Assembly (NCBI GenBank): GCA_028023455.1
Contig: JAQFVV010012536.1
Coordinates: 950,001 to 1,014,000, forward strand
Source of the DNA: Epiperipatus broadwayi
Taxonomy: Eukaryota > Onychophora > Udeonychophora > Euonychophora > Peripatidae
Length of the DNA stretch: 64,000 nt
Direction: 5' to 3'
Below are positions 13,260 through 25,168 of the stretch, one piece after another. The translations under genes were made by a program, and so were the position numbers. A model generated the notes under the pieces. That model was not told the DNA's origin, did no database searches, and saw nothing but the letters and a program-made list of their open reading frames with translations. Position 1 is the stretch's first letter. The number at the start of each line of letters is the position of its first letter.

Positions 13260-13990
13260 AAGAAATTTTTATTTTACTTAATAACCATAACAACAAAAAG
13301 GTAAATATTTCATTTCTCATCCCAAAGTATGCATATATTTATCAAGAAATGATTTACATATATTTTAAATAAAATAATAATAATAGAACTTTCATAAAAT
13401 TCTAAATAAATATCTCTCAAAATATCACTAATTTTTAAACAAATCCTGGGTCATCACTGAGAGTTGGCTTTGCAGATATTAAACCTTCCCTTTCTCCAAG
13501 TATTTCTTTACTGGTCTAAGTATTCTTGTTTAGAATGACTTGCAATTTTTTCTATCCGAGATATCTCTTGATGTTCCATAAAAAGGTTGCTCAATGAAAC
13601 TTTTTTTTATAAACGACTCTGTATCAAAGAATAAACGTCAGCTAATATGGGCATTATTTTGTAAGTTGCTGCAAATTATAGCCAACTTATTTTCTTTCAG
13701 CATTAAATTAAATTGCAGCTATGTTTTAGGGTGGTTAATTGCTGCTCTACAGGTAGTTTACCAACATGGCTTCAAAATAGCGTGAATCTCGAAATTGGGT
13801 GTTGAAGATGCATTTCTCAATGATTTTACTACATCTAGACTTTCTAGCTTTTCTTCAGTGTAACCCATACTTTTAGCATTTTCTTGTAAGCCTTTCAGTA
13901 TTGCTTCTAGTCTCTTTATTTAATGAAGCACAGTCACTTTAAACTGTTTTTTGTACAATAATCTTTAACTATTTTCTTATTACTAAAATC
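13260..13990. other. AT-rich stretch, no gene
   Basis: The 63-codon frame at 13.6-13.8 kb lacks any recognisable domain. The minus strand is A-rich in the run-up to the charged segment at 14 kb. Confidence 0.4.
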
Positions 13991-13999
13991 TATATCTTC

Positions 14000-14606
14000 C
14001 TCATTCATTTTTAAATCATTCAAGCTTATTTTTCGATTATCTACACTTTCACTGATATTTTCTATATTTTTGCTATTTTCCTTATTACTCTTTCTTATTT
14101 AGAGTTTTATCTTTCCTACCCTTTCTTCTTGTTTATCTTGTTGTCTTTCAAGCCATTTAAATTCTCTTCCCAAACTCTACATACAGATTCTATGATATTT
14201 TGATTCTCTATTTTTATCTCCTCTCTCCACTTAAATCATTAACATTATCTGTTGGATTTCTTCTCTCATTGCATTCGTTATTTCTCTTAATTCTACCACT
14301 CATTTCTGCTAGCTTTCCTGCATTTCTTGTCTTATTTTTTGTTGGCTTTTTACATATCTAACCACATTTTCTTGTTGCTTTTCCTCCATGTTTGTCTCAT
14401 TTTCTCTTGGCTTTCCTGCATATCTTGTCTTGATTTTTGTTAGTTTCCAAGATTAAATTATATAGCATTTGTAAATCTACTGCTGGTAATATAGATCCTA
14501 CAGGTTGTCTTCCTCCATTTTCAGGCTCTAACTCTGTTGGTTGTTCCACTTCTTGCATGACCAGTTTATCAATATTCAAATTTGCTTTCATTTCTTTTAA
14601 TTTCAA
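14000..14606 (-). pseudogene. Decayed charged (gag-like?) reading frame
   Basis: Minus strand. From ATG at 14,606 a frame runs 69 codons, with NIDKLVMQEVEQPTELEPEN followed by GGRQPVGSILPAVDLQMLY and a Lys/Asn/Gln-rich tail, to a stop at 14,397. Beyond it the same strand keeps a highly charged, Lys/Glu/Arg-rich character with many stops to about 14.0 kb. This resembles the coiled-coil N-terminal region of retroelement gag-like proteins, but no zinc knuckle or protease is seen. The frame lies about 600 bp from the GIY-YIG end of the Penelope-like element, on the same strand. A link is possible but unproven. Confidence 0.35.
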
Positions 14607-14954
14607 TCTTGTTATTCTATCCTTTACTATTATTTAAAAACTTGTATTCATCACCTAAAATTAGTATGTAATATTTATTTATTTACTTTTATTCTATTAT
14701 TCACATAAAAGTAGAATACAAAACTGTACTTTATTCAATCTTATCAAGTAATGTTTTCCTGAATGTTTGTGGTGGTATTTTAGTTGTATTCATATATTGG
14801 ACTATTTCAATGATCTAATATTAAGCATTGAATACTTCTAATTTTTATTTAAATTTTCCAGTTACATTCAACTCTTAGTGTAATAACAGACACAGGTTAG
14901 TATATGGCCAATATTTTGAGAGATATTATTCTCTCTTCTTTAGGTGTTTATAAT

Positions 14955-15035
14955 CTGATCAGGGATAGCTCTAGCATGGGAATTGAACCTGGACCCTTAA
15001 ATTCTTGAATCAAGTGAGCCATCCTGCCAAAAGGA
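14955..15035 (-). mobile_element. Degenerate tRNA-like SINE fragment
   Basis: On the minus strand the string CCAGGTTCAATTCCC matches a Pol III B box (GGTTCRANTCC) well, and GGCAGGATGGCTCA upstream could be a decayed A box. It differs from the four better-preserved SINEs, so it belongs to another tRNA-derived group or is a fossil. Confidence 0.4.
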
Positions 15036-15221
15036 TTAGTCAATATAAATTTCATATATTTATCTACGAGTTTCCAATTGCCTATTCCACTTTTTCCTAA
15101 AAGCAAAGTTGATTAGTGGTTTACATACATTATGCATACTAATACTAGGTTGCTTATGGGGTTATTTGCCATTGTCATGTGACCATATCCTTTGAATTTT
15201 CTTCTTTGTACCTTTTCCGCT

Positions 15222-15660
15222 CTATGCAATATTTTTGTATTTTTTCCCATTGAACATATGTTTATTGGTATATACATAGTCTGCTATCTTAGAGACATCT
15301 GTTTTCTCCCTTGTTATCATCAGTTTTTGTTCCTGCAAACCCTTTTCAATGGGGTGACTGGTTTCACCAGTATATGTTTTTCCACATTCACATGCTATTT
15401 CATAGATGAATTTTTTTCTTTTCATCATTTCAAGTTTAGGCTTTGTAGATGTTAGAATTCCTCATAGGGTGGTATGGCTCTGGAAATCTATTCTGATGTT
15501 AGACTGATTGCAATTTTTTCTTTAATTGTTTGCTACTTTTGGTATGTATGGATACACTACAGTTCAAATAATTGGTTTTTCTTTTGATGTTTTTTTTTGT
15601 TGTCCATTTAAGGTTTTCTTTATAACAGCTGATGGATAACAATTTTTTATTAAAGTTTGT
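15222..15660 (-). pseudogene. Penelope-like GIY-YIG endonuclease remnant
   Basis: In full elements this C-terminal domain nicks target DNA so the RT can prime there. Here, on the minus strand, the frame from 15,428 carries IACECGKTYTGETSHPIEKG followed by a KLMITREKTDVSKIADYVY block, the pattern seen in Penelope-like GIY-YIG domains (C-x-CGK-YxGET-xRPIExRLxEHK). Here TYTGET occupies the second (YIG) motif position, and His replaces the Arg usual before PIE. Upstream to 15,660 a frameshifted linker (CSVSIHTKSSKQLKKKLQSV, then a stop) joins it. The frame ends at 15,222. The insertion of family D sequence begins just upstream at about 15,665. Confidence 0.85.
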
Positions 15661-15669
15661 TTTATATTG

Positions 15670-16310
15670 TAACAGTACGGGTCCTGACCTTTATGACTTG
15701 ATAGGTCATCAGAGTGAATGAGAAAGAGTACCTATAATTTCTAAATATAAAGACTCATGTCCACTTCGATCTCATTTCTAGGAGATGATATATTAACATA
15801 AACATATGTTAAAAAATCCACCTGTATACTCATTTCTTTTCTCCATCTTTAACTTCCATTAATACCGAAAATATGCAGAATATTCTACTCCAGAGTATAT
15901 CATAATGTGTGCGTCTGTGACAAATTGAGAACTAAACATAGAAAAAACACAAACGATTGTCTTTAGTTTAAAATCATATATTTAGCAAATTTATTTACAA
16001 AGTGACCTAATTAAGGCAACGAGGTTATAACAAAAATAAATAATGTGTTTAGATATCGATGAATATTCTTTGATTATTATGATTAATATCATTAATCCAA
16101 TCCCTGTTTCCCTTTAAAAAATAATTATCCAATATCAATACTAACTAAAAAATTATTTATTTTTGTTATAACCTAGTTGAAATTATGTTAAGTGTGAATA
16201 AATTTGTTAAATATATGATTTTAAATTAAAGACTGTCGTTTGTGTTTTTTCTATGTTCATTTTCTCAGTTTGTCGTAGACTCGACATTATAGATAGTGAT
16301 ATTGATATAT
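15670..16310. repeat. Family D repeat, copy 1 with inverted partial copy
   Basis: 15,670-16,050 begins GGGTCCTGACC and includes AAACACAAACGATTGTCTTT and GAGGTTATAACAAAAATAAA. At 16,150-16,310 the same blocks return in inverted order and sense (TTTTTGTTATAACCTAGTTG to GTCGTTTGTGTTTTTTC). The pair forms a foldback with a loop of about 100 bp. A direct copy follows at once. Confidence 0.7.
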
Positions 16311-16319
16311 CTTGGAGTA

Positions 16320-17650
16320 AGAATATTATGTGGGTCCTGACCTTACGTAACAGTAGACTTGATAAGCCATCAGAGTGGTTGAAAAAGCATATATAGGATT
16401 TCCAAATATATAGACTCATATCCACTCCGATTTGATTCATAAGAGATGATGTATTAACACACAAACATATGCCAAAGATTTACCTGTATATTCATCTCTT
16501 TTCACCAACTTTACCTTCCGTTAATTCTGGAATTTGAACTTAGGGAGAATATGCATAAAATTCTATTTCAGAATATATCAATATCATTATAATGTGCGAG
16601 TATGTGACGAATTAACTGAATATAGAAAAAGCACAACTGATAGTCTTTAATTTAAAATCATATACTGTATTTAACAAATTTATTTACAATTAATAAATAA
16701 GGTTTTACTTCAATGAGGTATATAAATCTATAAGTGCTTTGCTCACAGACAATGAAGCTTTAAGTTAAATTGTATATTAAGCTAAGCACTTTCAGGAGAT
16801 AAATACTCCCATATTCATAGCTAGACCATGTTTTTCAACCATCAGCTGTGAGTATTGTTTGTACGGAGAGAAACAATGTAAAACGCAAGATTAAAGAAGC
16901 TTGCTACATAGCAAGTGATTCTGCAGCAATTAACAGAAAAGAAACTTGCTTGTTCATAACAAGAAAATGGATGTTGTAAATGATGCATACAAATTTACAT
17001 ATATTTGCATATCGTATGCATTATACATATTTTCTCATTACATGTCTAGCTATGAATATGGGAGTACTTATCTCCCGAAAGCGCTTAGCTTAATATACAA
17101 TTAAATTTAAAACTTCATTGTCTGTTCGCAAAGCACATAGATTTACAATTAATATATTTTAGGTAATGAGGTTATAACAGAAATAAATAACTGGTTTGGA
17201 TATATATAAACATTCTTTGATTATTACGGTTGATGTCATTAATCCTTTACCTGCTTTCTTCAAATAATGCTCATTTAACATCAATATTAACACACAAAAA
17301 AAATTAAATTATAACGTTGTTATTTATGTTTACACTTGCTTGCTAATTTAGACTTTATCAAAATTGTAATTCCTTATCTTCAATAAGTTTATTGATGAGT
17401 TCATATCAATGACATGGTGGTGGTATGTGATCCCCCCTTCTATTGTAGTTTGTCTCTACAAAGAAAGGAAAGATCATTCATACTAGAAATTATTAATCAT
17501 ATACCAAAAACAAATAAATAAATGATGAACAGATTAGTAATAACACAGAAATAACAGTGTCACTACACATTACAAGTGTTGGTGTTGGTATTTAATGTAT
17601 AATAGGATAAAATCTTACCTTTCCCAGGTGCTGCTTAAATTTATCCCCAA
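16320..17650 (+). repeat. Family D repeat, copy 2, interrupted
   Basis: Begins GTGGGTCCTGACC and follows copy 1 closely to TTTATTTACAATTAATAAAT. It is then broken by a foldback (16,723-17,144) and resumes at AATGAGGTTATAACAGAAAT, running to about 17,650 through a GATCCCCCCTTCTATTG block. That last block matches 24,620-24,800 inside the terminal-inverted-repeat element at 24-25 kb. The two flanks of the foldback share a 13-bp ATTTACAATTAAT string and an AATGAGGT string, consistent with a target duplication. Confidence 0.65.
16723..17144. mobile_element. Foldback element inserted in family D
   Basis: Arms of about 100 bp start AAATCTATAAGTGCTTTGC and contain GACAATGAAG, TAAGCTAAGCACTTTC and TACTCCCATATTCATAGCTA. 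The loop is about 220 bp and includes a GCTTGCTACATAGCAAG hairpin. The block CTATGAATATG..AAGCGCTTAGC recurs in the loop of the foldback at 29.6-29.76 kb, so the two are related. Confidence 0.8.
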
Positions 17651-18950
17651 GCAAGTTGATGCTGTTTGACTATATTTTATTTCAATTTAAAATAAAGCTA
17701 ATACTACTTATCCCATTTCTAACCTACCAAGAGTTACATCCCCTTTCAATCTATAGTAAAGAAAAAAAAATAAACAAAAATATTGATACACAAAATAAAA
17801 ATATGACATCAACCTAATGATCAATTAAGATTCCATGAAATTAAAATGTCCTAAAAATTATAAATGTCCTTTGATTCAGTTCGTATTTCAGTTGATGGGG
17901 TTTGAAGGTTCTAGGATGCATTTAATTGTCATCAGAGTTTCTCTCTTTATATGGGGCTGCTTTGATATGCTGAGCTTGCATCTTCACATCAAAATAGTAA
18001 AGTTGATGTTGTTCACAACATAGATGAATAGATGTCAAATTAAATTTGGTTTTGGCAGTTACAGCTCCATGGGTGATGACTTTTTCCCCATGATGTAACT
18101 TGATACTTAGCAATGGATGGTTGTATCTGTTTCTACAAATGTAGTTAATAAAAGTTCTTGAGTGAATTGAAAAACAAGATATTTGCTGTTGGTAATCTCA
18201 AGTTAGAGTTGATCTACTCTCTGGCTTAAACTTGGAAATGCTCTTGAAATATTGAATAGTGTAAAGCTGTTTTTGAGATTTTTAATTTAGAAATACTTAA
18301 TTGTTTGGGTTTAAAGTCATATGTTTTTAATGCAGCTTTAATCCATATCCTGTGAGATATTTCTCTTTAATACATTTACTTGGATGGTGGCAAATTCTTC
18401 TGTTCAAACTGCAAGTTCAATTTTTCTGCTCCAAAATTTCGGATCTTGGTTAGCCGATGAGAGTTTTTGAAGAAGGTCGTTTCTTTAAATCTTTGGCTAA
18501 TCACCAAAACGAGATTGTTCTACTTGGATATGAATTTGTTGTTTTCAAACAGTATGTTCATGCATTTGATTAATTATTTACATCATTTGTTATAGTTAGA
18601 TTAATAATAATAAAAAAATTTTCTTTAAGTATTTTTTATTTTATTTTCTTGCTTGTATCTAAATTTGATCATCTTTCCTTGTATTGTTGTAATGTGTGTG
18701 AATTAAGCAACAATTGACAAGAAATTTTTAAGAAAGGTAAGTATTAGTGTCTAAGTTTAATAATTTAGATTAGATAGCATATTTATCATGCATTTGTTAA
18801 ATGTTTAATTATAAAAAAAAATTAAATGTTTAATTATGGAAACAATTGTTTTTTAATTACAGTGCTTGTGACTAATTAATCTTTTGGTAATAAGCTTTAT
18901 TTGATCTGCATTCTCATTATACCTGCAGCTTGCTTTCTATTTTGTGTAGA
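17651..18950. other. Unassigned DNA within the split Penelope copy
   Basis: On the minus strand parts look coding-like: a 63-codon frame near 18.0 kb (HGEKVITHGAVTAKTKFNL) and LSSANQDPKFWSRKIEL-type residues near 18.45 kb in a broken frame. I do not recognise either. A short direct repeat (TTAAATGTTTAATTAT) occurs twice at 18,798-18,836. Confidence 0.3.
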
Positions 18951-19039
18951 GAATGTTGTTATTGTGGATCTTGGGTTTGAATTAGGTAAGAGTGCTTTTA
19001 ATGTTTTTGGTGGTGTGTAAAACCACATCTTACAATATA

Positions 19040-20510
19040 GATCTTTTCTTTTTTTTTAAACTATTGGTTTCTGAACAAATTTCATTGACTCTGTTCCATA
19101 GTGATAGTATAACTCCAGGTTTTATGTTTCTGGTGTAATTGGATATATATGTTAATTATTTTACAGTATGTGTGACTTTTCTGTAAACTAGCATTTGATT
19201 TTTCCATGAGGGAGTCTTGTTACAAAAACATCTAAGAATGTCAATTTTTATTCTTGAACTGACTCTATTGTGAATTTAATTGAAGGGAATATGTTGTTGA
19301 TGTGCTTCAAGAAATTTGTTGTAGTGGTCCACCATGTGGCCATACAACAAATGTATCATCAACATAGCAAAGCCAAACAAATACAAGCTAATCTTTAAGG
19401 CTGTGGTTTCAATTTCTTCCATGTAAATATTGCTGATAATGGGTGACAATAGTGATTCCAAACCATTCCTTGATGTTGTTTGAATAATTTTATGTTGTAT
19501 TGAAATTAAGCTGTTTTTAGGCAAAATGTTAATAGTTCCATTATACTATCAATAGGAAGAGTTGTTCTGGTTTGTAAGCTATTGTCACTATTTAATCTTT
19601 TTCTTACAATAGACAGTATTTATTCACATGACACATTTGTGAATAAACATTCCACATCAAAGATTGCTAGTATATGAGGTCTTTCAATTTTCATGTTCAT
19701 GATTCATTCTCAAAAGTGTCTAGATTCCCTGACAAAAAAGGATTGGATCTTTTATGCCAAAGGACTAAGAACTTTGAGAAAAAATCTTGATATATTTTGG
19801 CAAAGGGAATATCTAGAACTAATGGCAGCTTAATAAAACATGATCCTTATGGATTTTAGATAGACCATAAAGATGAGGAATTCTTCTGAAATATGATGTT
19901 AGTTTACTTTTTTCTGAATCACTGATGTACCTGCAATGCTTTGTGAGTAATGCTTGTAACTTTGTTTTTGTACAGGGTATCAGATTTTTTGCCATATTTC
20001 TGTATTCGCCCACTATGGGAAGTTCATATATGTTGTCATAATCAGTTGTATCCATTACAATTGTTGATTGTATTTATCAGAAGAGAGAATGATTATAGAT
20101 TTATCTACTTCAAGAGTTTAATTGCTTTCCTCTCACCATAGGATATGTTTGACTTCAATTTTTGTTGCTTTTCTAGTGTTCTTTTTATTCTCCATTATTA
20201 TTCTGCTGCTTCTTCTAAAGGTAATTTTTGAGTGACTTCCTCAGTGGCTGCCATTATATCTAATAAAGAGATATTAAAGTGTGGTGGAAATTTTTAAACC
20301 TTTATTGAAACAGAAATTTCAGCATCTGTTTTATGTCTAGAACTAAGATTTTTAACAGATGAAGCCTGTACCCTGCTTGGTAACATTACAACTTTTGCAA
20401 TGTCCATATAGGTTTGCAAGTTTTTTTTACATTTCTTTTATTTTTCTATGTAATGTAGAATATGATTTTCTTACTGCTTAAGAAACTCTTGTGAAGTCTT
20501 CATCAGTAAG
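19040..20510 (-). pseudogene. Penelope-like reverse transcriptase remnant
   Basis: Minus strand, in order: a thumb-like N-terminal stretch with VDKSIIILSSDK; VMDTTDYDNIYE; then HLYGLSKIHKD (20,055-19,819), a Penelope hallmark before RT motif A; motif A LAIFDVECLFTNVS near 19.67 kb; IMELLTFCLKTA; motif B region SPIISNIYMEE near 19.43 kb; motif C YVDDTFVVWPHG with the YVDD codons at 19,355-19,366; and LTFLDVFVTRLPHGKI near 19.22 kb. These residues fall in different frames, so there are at least three frameshifts besides stops. RT copies RNA into DNA at the target nick. This copy cannot. Confidence 0.9.
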
Positions 20511-20847
20511 TTTATTTTTTAGAAAACATTCTACATTATTAATGGAATTCAAGGTTTGAAACTTGGAAAACCTTTGAGTATTTATTCTAAATTAGTACAC
20601 TGTTCTACACTGTAGCATCCTGAAATTTAGTGTCTCTTCCGTCATCATTTTTTTAATTAATCTGTCAATTATTTACTCTTTTGCCTACCTTTCCCTATCT
20701 TTTACTCTCTTAACATCATCAATATTTTTTTATTTCATTTACTTTAACTAAAACCTAATTATTATTTTTGTATTATATATATATATAAGTTTTGACACTA
20801 AATGAATATATTCAAAACTGCCTAACACTATACTAGTAATAAATAAA

Positions 20848-21287
20848 ATACAAAACCATAAAACAATACAACACCAAATAAAAATCCAAACTTTATTAAA
20901 ATCCTTACATGACCATGGTTTCATTTACTAAACAAATAGACCTTCTCAAGTGAAAATCAAACTAAAGACGCAACATATATATATATAAAACAAACAAACT
21001 TTCCCATAATTCATTTCAAAAACCAACTTTCCTCAGATTCAAGAATAATAAAACTTCTTGAATCTGACGCTATCAATCTTATGAAGACATCCTTTGATAT
21101 AAAAGGAAGTTGGTTTTTAAAATGAGGTATGGGAAGGTTTGTTTTGTATATATATATGTTGCTTATTTTGTTTGATTTTTCACGTGAGAAAGTCTATTTT
21201 TTTAGTAGATGAAACCATGGTTGTGTAAGGATTTTGGTAAAGTTTGAATTTTTATCTAGTATTGTATTGTTTTATGATTTTGTATTA
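20848..21287. mobile_element. Foldback element with about 190-bp arms
   Basis: Outer arms: AATACAAAACCATAAAACAA on the left, and its near complement on the right. Inner blocks include ACCATGGTTTCAT, AACAAACAAACTTTCCCAT and ACCAACTT. At the centre a second, perfect hairpin TCAGATTCAAGAA..TTCTTGAATCTGA is formed around 21,036-21,067. Arms are diverged by a few percent. No coding sequence. Confidence 0.8.
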
Positions 21288-21380
21288 TATATATATATCT
21301 GGAGAGCACCAAATCAAATAGTTATCACATCTTGCCTAACACAAACACCAAATGAAATGGGCCTGTGGTATTACTCCTCT

Positions 21381-21381
21381 T

Positions 21382-21418
<37 letters not shown>
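21381..21418. repeat. (TA)n-(GT)n microsatellite
   Basis: A TA run passes directly into 11 GT units. Confidence 0.9.
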
Positions 21419-22045
21419 AATGATATTTATTAATATTCATTTACAAGATTATATATATATATACAATTCTTTAAAAGAATATATATGAGAGTTTAAACTA
21501 GAGTTATTGAGCATTATGAAAATAACAGATTTTTTTAAAACTTAATATCCTAACTAATGATGGTCCAAAAATCCAGCCATATTTTCTGACCATCATTCCT
21601 ATCAATCATGTCCAAGAATGGAAAGAGTCTATCCCGTATTACTGTAGATGCTATTTATTTATTTAAAACATATCTACCATAATGCAGATTAGAATACCAT
21701 CTCTAAAATGAGAAGCATAGACCAGGTTCAAATCTCTCATAGCTTCTTAGATGTTAGCCTCTCCATTTACCCACTACTAGTTCAAAAGAAAAACATGGCA
21801 GTGCATCATAGGGTATGTGTGTGCATGAAGCTATATTTATCTAAGTTTGGAATAAGACAGAGAAATAAGAAATCAGACTTAAAATAATATAAATGTAATA
21901 AAACAAAATTTATATACAATATATACCCACTTTATATCTTTATATGATACTTTGTGATGAATCCAATGCACAATATATATATATATATAATAAATAAAGT
22001 TTGATATCTGTATTCGTTTCACAATATATGTAATATACAAATCAA

Positions 22046-22222
22046 TATATATATCAAAATACAGTACAATTTATATAAATTATATTCTTTTAGAAGTACT
22101 TTCGACTATATACTTTGTAGTCTTTATCAAACATATAACGTTATATATTTGATAAAGACTACAAAGTATATAGTCGAAAGTACTTCTAAAAGAATATAAT
22201 TTATATAAATTGTACTGTATTT

Positions 22223-22234
<12 letters not shown>
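22046..22234. mobile_element. Perfect-arm palindrome 1
   Basis: At least 76 and up to about 86 bases of each arm match without a mismatch around a loop of about 17 bases (22,132-22,148). Arms contain AGAAGTACTTTCGACTATAT and TTGTAGTCTTTATCAAA. An AT array (22,225-22,263) continues from the right arm. The identity of the arms implies recent origin or homogenisation. Confidence 0.9.
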
Positions 22235-22266
<32 letters not shown>

Positions 22267-22312
22267 TATTAATCAATGTCTGTATTCCAATTATAATAAA
22301 ATATATATAACT

Positions 22313-22588
22313 ATTCAAAACAATACAATAATTAATACAGTAACAATATTTTAAACAAATATATACCAATTTAATAGAAGTACTTTCAACTATCTATTAA
22401 TTAATTAATGAATTGTGGGAAAATTGATGTATGATGTATTGCTTTTGTTTACATTTGTAACGGTTTTTTCTAATACAATTTGAGTCTAGTTGACAACGAC
22501 TACATAGATAGTTGAAAGTACTTCTATTAAATTGGTATATATTTGTTTAAAATATTGTTACTGTATTAATTATTGTATTGTTTTGAAT
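22313..22588. mobile_element. Perfect-arm palindrome 2
   Basis: Two 83-bp arms (22,313-22,395 and 22,506-22,588) match without a mismatch. They begin ATTCAAAACAATACAATAAT and include AGAAGTACTTTCAACTATCT, which is nearly identical to the core of palindrome 1, 170 bp to the left. The loop of 110 bp is unrelated DNA. Confidence 0.9.
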
Positions 22589-22619
22589 AATTATATATAT
22601 ATATATATATTAGGTGAGT

Positions 22620-23660
22620 ATATATGTATTCATATTGAAGAAAATTCATTTAGACAGAATTTAATTTATAAGCTACTTGTAATATAAAACAATCTTATAA
22701 TTATTATTATTTAACTATAATAATATGAGTAAAGACTGGCAAAATATCACCCAATCAGTGAAGAGATATATCAAAGGTATAATAAATATTAACTACTAAT
22801 AATTGAATGAGAAATTAATTGTAAATTCTATTTGCTTTAGCATTCAGAAAAAAAACGTTAAGAAAAAAAAAACTTTTTAAAGGGAAAACAAAATGTTTAA
22901 ATTATTAAAGAATATTAAGATCAATATTAATATTTGCTATAAATATTGTTATTACTATTTTTTGGTAAAAGTCTTTTATTTTAAAGAAAAAATTATCTAA
23001 TGATAGCATCAGAACTCTTTAAAAATTGATCTGTCAGACAGTTTTTAAAGTTTATGCCTTTATTTGATATATTTCACTTGATCTATTATCTGGATAGAAT
23101 GATGATATGACTAACTTATGCATTCTTCATGCATAAGCTGACAGAAATCATATGAAAAGTGACAGGTAATGCCACTTCTGATCCTCATTAGTAGTTGCAT
23201 GTTAAAATGAAACACTTTTAAAATTTGAATCTTCAGGAAACTACATAATTCTGGGTTTAATTGTTGTGCACTAATTATATTTGGTTTTCACCTTGTTATA
23301 ATGTGATTTTCAGCTATTTTATGGTTTTTCTTATTAGCTGTGTTAATAATTCACAAATTAGCTCTGAACTTTTAATCAGCTTAACTTTATGAAATGCTGT
23401 TAAACTGAGTTTTTGCTACGGAATTGTTCAAAAGTTATTAATTATGATGATGTTATAACTTTCTTAAAGCAAAAAAGCTTTCTCCCAAGGCTTTCTTTCT
23501 ATATACCAAAATTAAAAGAAAAAAACTGGTATCTCTCAAAACTTTTTTCTATGAATGCTATTCCAGATCTATTCCAGATGTAATGTAATAAATCTAGGGA
23601 TGTTTATTTATTATTACAAATCAATTTAAACAAAAAATACATTCTTTTTTATAACATATA
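22620..23660. other. AT-rich stretch, no gene
   Basis: A small hairpin (ACTTATGCATTCTTCATGCATAAGC) is near 23,114. No supported feature otherwise. Confidence 0.45.
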
Positions 23661-23666
23661 TATATA

Positions 23667-23826
23667 TGATCAATAGATGGAGCTTTACCAATAGCTCTAA
23701 ACAAGCTTTGTTTACATAAGTGCCAAAAGAGATAGAATTAAAAATCTCTATTTTGAATTCTATCTTTTGGCACTTATGTAAACAAAGCTTGTTTAGAGCT
23801 ATTGGTAAAGCTCCATCTAGTGATCA
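23667..23826. mobile_element. Short palindrome related to family A ends
   Basis: Arms of about 75 bp differ only by one substitution and a 2-bp indel. They contain ACCAATAGCTCTAAACAAGC, which matches the outer block of family A (CCAATAGCTCTTAACAAGC at 63.4 kb), and AAGTGCCAAAAGA. It looks like a minimal derivative holding only the family A end. Confidence 0.8.
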
Positions 23827-23882
23827 TAGAATGCAAGCTTAAAAGCAAGTTACAAAATTTATAACTTGTTTTAATTATTGCT

Positions 23883-25168
23883 ATATATATTGTAAAGGAA
23901 TGGGCTATTACCTGGTATCAAAATAGGTTAGCTAGGTTACCATAATGAATAAAAGTATATTTTTGATTGTTGTACCTATATACACCACATGCACTTTCAT
24001 TTCATTCTTAGAAGAGGAGAGGGTAAGAATCAATTAAATATATACCTAAAGTCACCTTAACCATGCCATCTTTCATTTTCATTATTTCCAGGTTTCAAAC
24101 TCATGGAGAATCTGCATAATCATCTAGTTCAAAGTATATTAGTATCACTTAAAATACAGATAGATGTAAACAAGTGTAGGTGTTTAATGATAGGTGTGAA
24201 TATGAAGTTATATGTAAATAGGTAAAAATATGTATAAATATGCAAGAAGGTATGACCAATTGAAAAATGAATTTAGAAAACTACTACAAGAGTTTTTAAT
24301 TTAACATTTGAATATATTTAACAACTATATTTACAATGATTCATATTTTTAACAAAGAAAATTTATAAGAAATTATAAAACCTTTAATTCCACATCTATG
24401 GTTACTCTTTGTTTATAATTGATTCCAATGATTATTCCAAATCCTTATTCCCCTCAATGAATAGCTAATTGATGTCCATATTAACATCAATTAAATTTAT
24501 ATTTTGTTTATGATTATCTCAATCATCTTTGATTACTATATTCTTATTTAGAAATCATATTTCATTTTATTTTAATTAACTTGATATATTAAATTTTTAT
24601 CTCTCATGGTTGTAATATGAGATCCCCCTATTATATTTTGTAGTTATGATACAGACAAGTAAGACCATTTATGACAGAAACAATTAGTTAAGTATACCAA
24701 AAACATTTAACACAACAATTAGTATAAACAAATACAGAAAAATATATATGGTGTAATTGTACAAATGTTTGGATTAAATACATATTATGTAAAATCTTAC
24801 CTTCCCCCTATGATAATGATCAGATTTGTATGCAAGCAAGCACTCATCATAACCTATATTTTATTTTACGTACACTAATGGCAAAAATATTTCTCCGTTT
24901 GTTATGTATAAACACTTATGTTCACCTTTGTATACATATTAAAGTAAAGATATGAACAAAAATCATTTATATTGTATATAAATGGTTTTTGTTCATATAT
25001 TTAACATGTAGTTGATTCTTAACTACTTCTCTCCTAAGAATGAAATTAAAGTGCATATGGTATATATAAGTACAAGGATCAAGGATAGACTCTCTTATTC
25101 ATTATGGTAATCTAGCTAACCTATTTTCATACCAAGTTATAACCAGTTCCATTACAATATATATATAT
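23883..25168. mobile_element. 1.29-kb element with long terminal inverted repeats (family D core)
   Basis: The left end (ATATATATTGTAAAGGAATG, then CTGGTATCAAAATAGGTTAG) is mirrored at the right end (25,003-25,168) over 130-150 bp with moderate divergence. The interior shares blocks with the family D copies at 15.7-17.65 kb, such as the GAGATCCCCCTATTATATT region at 24.62 kb and ATACCAAAAACA. A further hairpin (24,951-24,997) lies beside the right arm. No transposase frame, so it is a non-autonomous element, probably DNA-type. Confidence 0.7.

Larger units (their letters stand above)
15200..20510 (-). mobile_element. Penelope-like retroelement, split and inactive
   Basis: Two remnants on the minus strand read in the correct order for a Penelope-like element: an RT domain (about 20,510 to 19,040) and, 3.4 kb further on, the linker and GIY-YIG endonuclease (15,660 to 15,222). 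The intervening 15.67-18.95 kb holds family D repeats, a foldback and unassigned DNA. Both halves have frameshifts and stops, so the copy is dead. I see no Penelope long terminal repeats, perhaps because the ends are truncated. Confidence 0.85.

Noticed and set aside
22225-22263. AT arrays as replication origins or promoters
   Set aside because: AT runs are scattered all over the window, and nothing ties any one to such a role.
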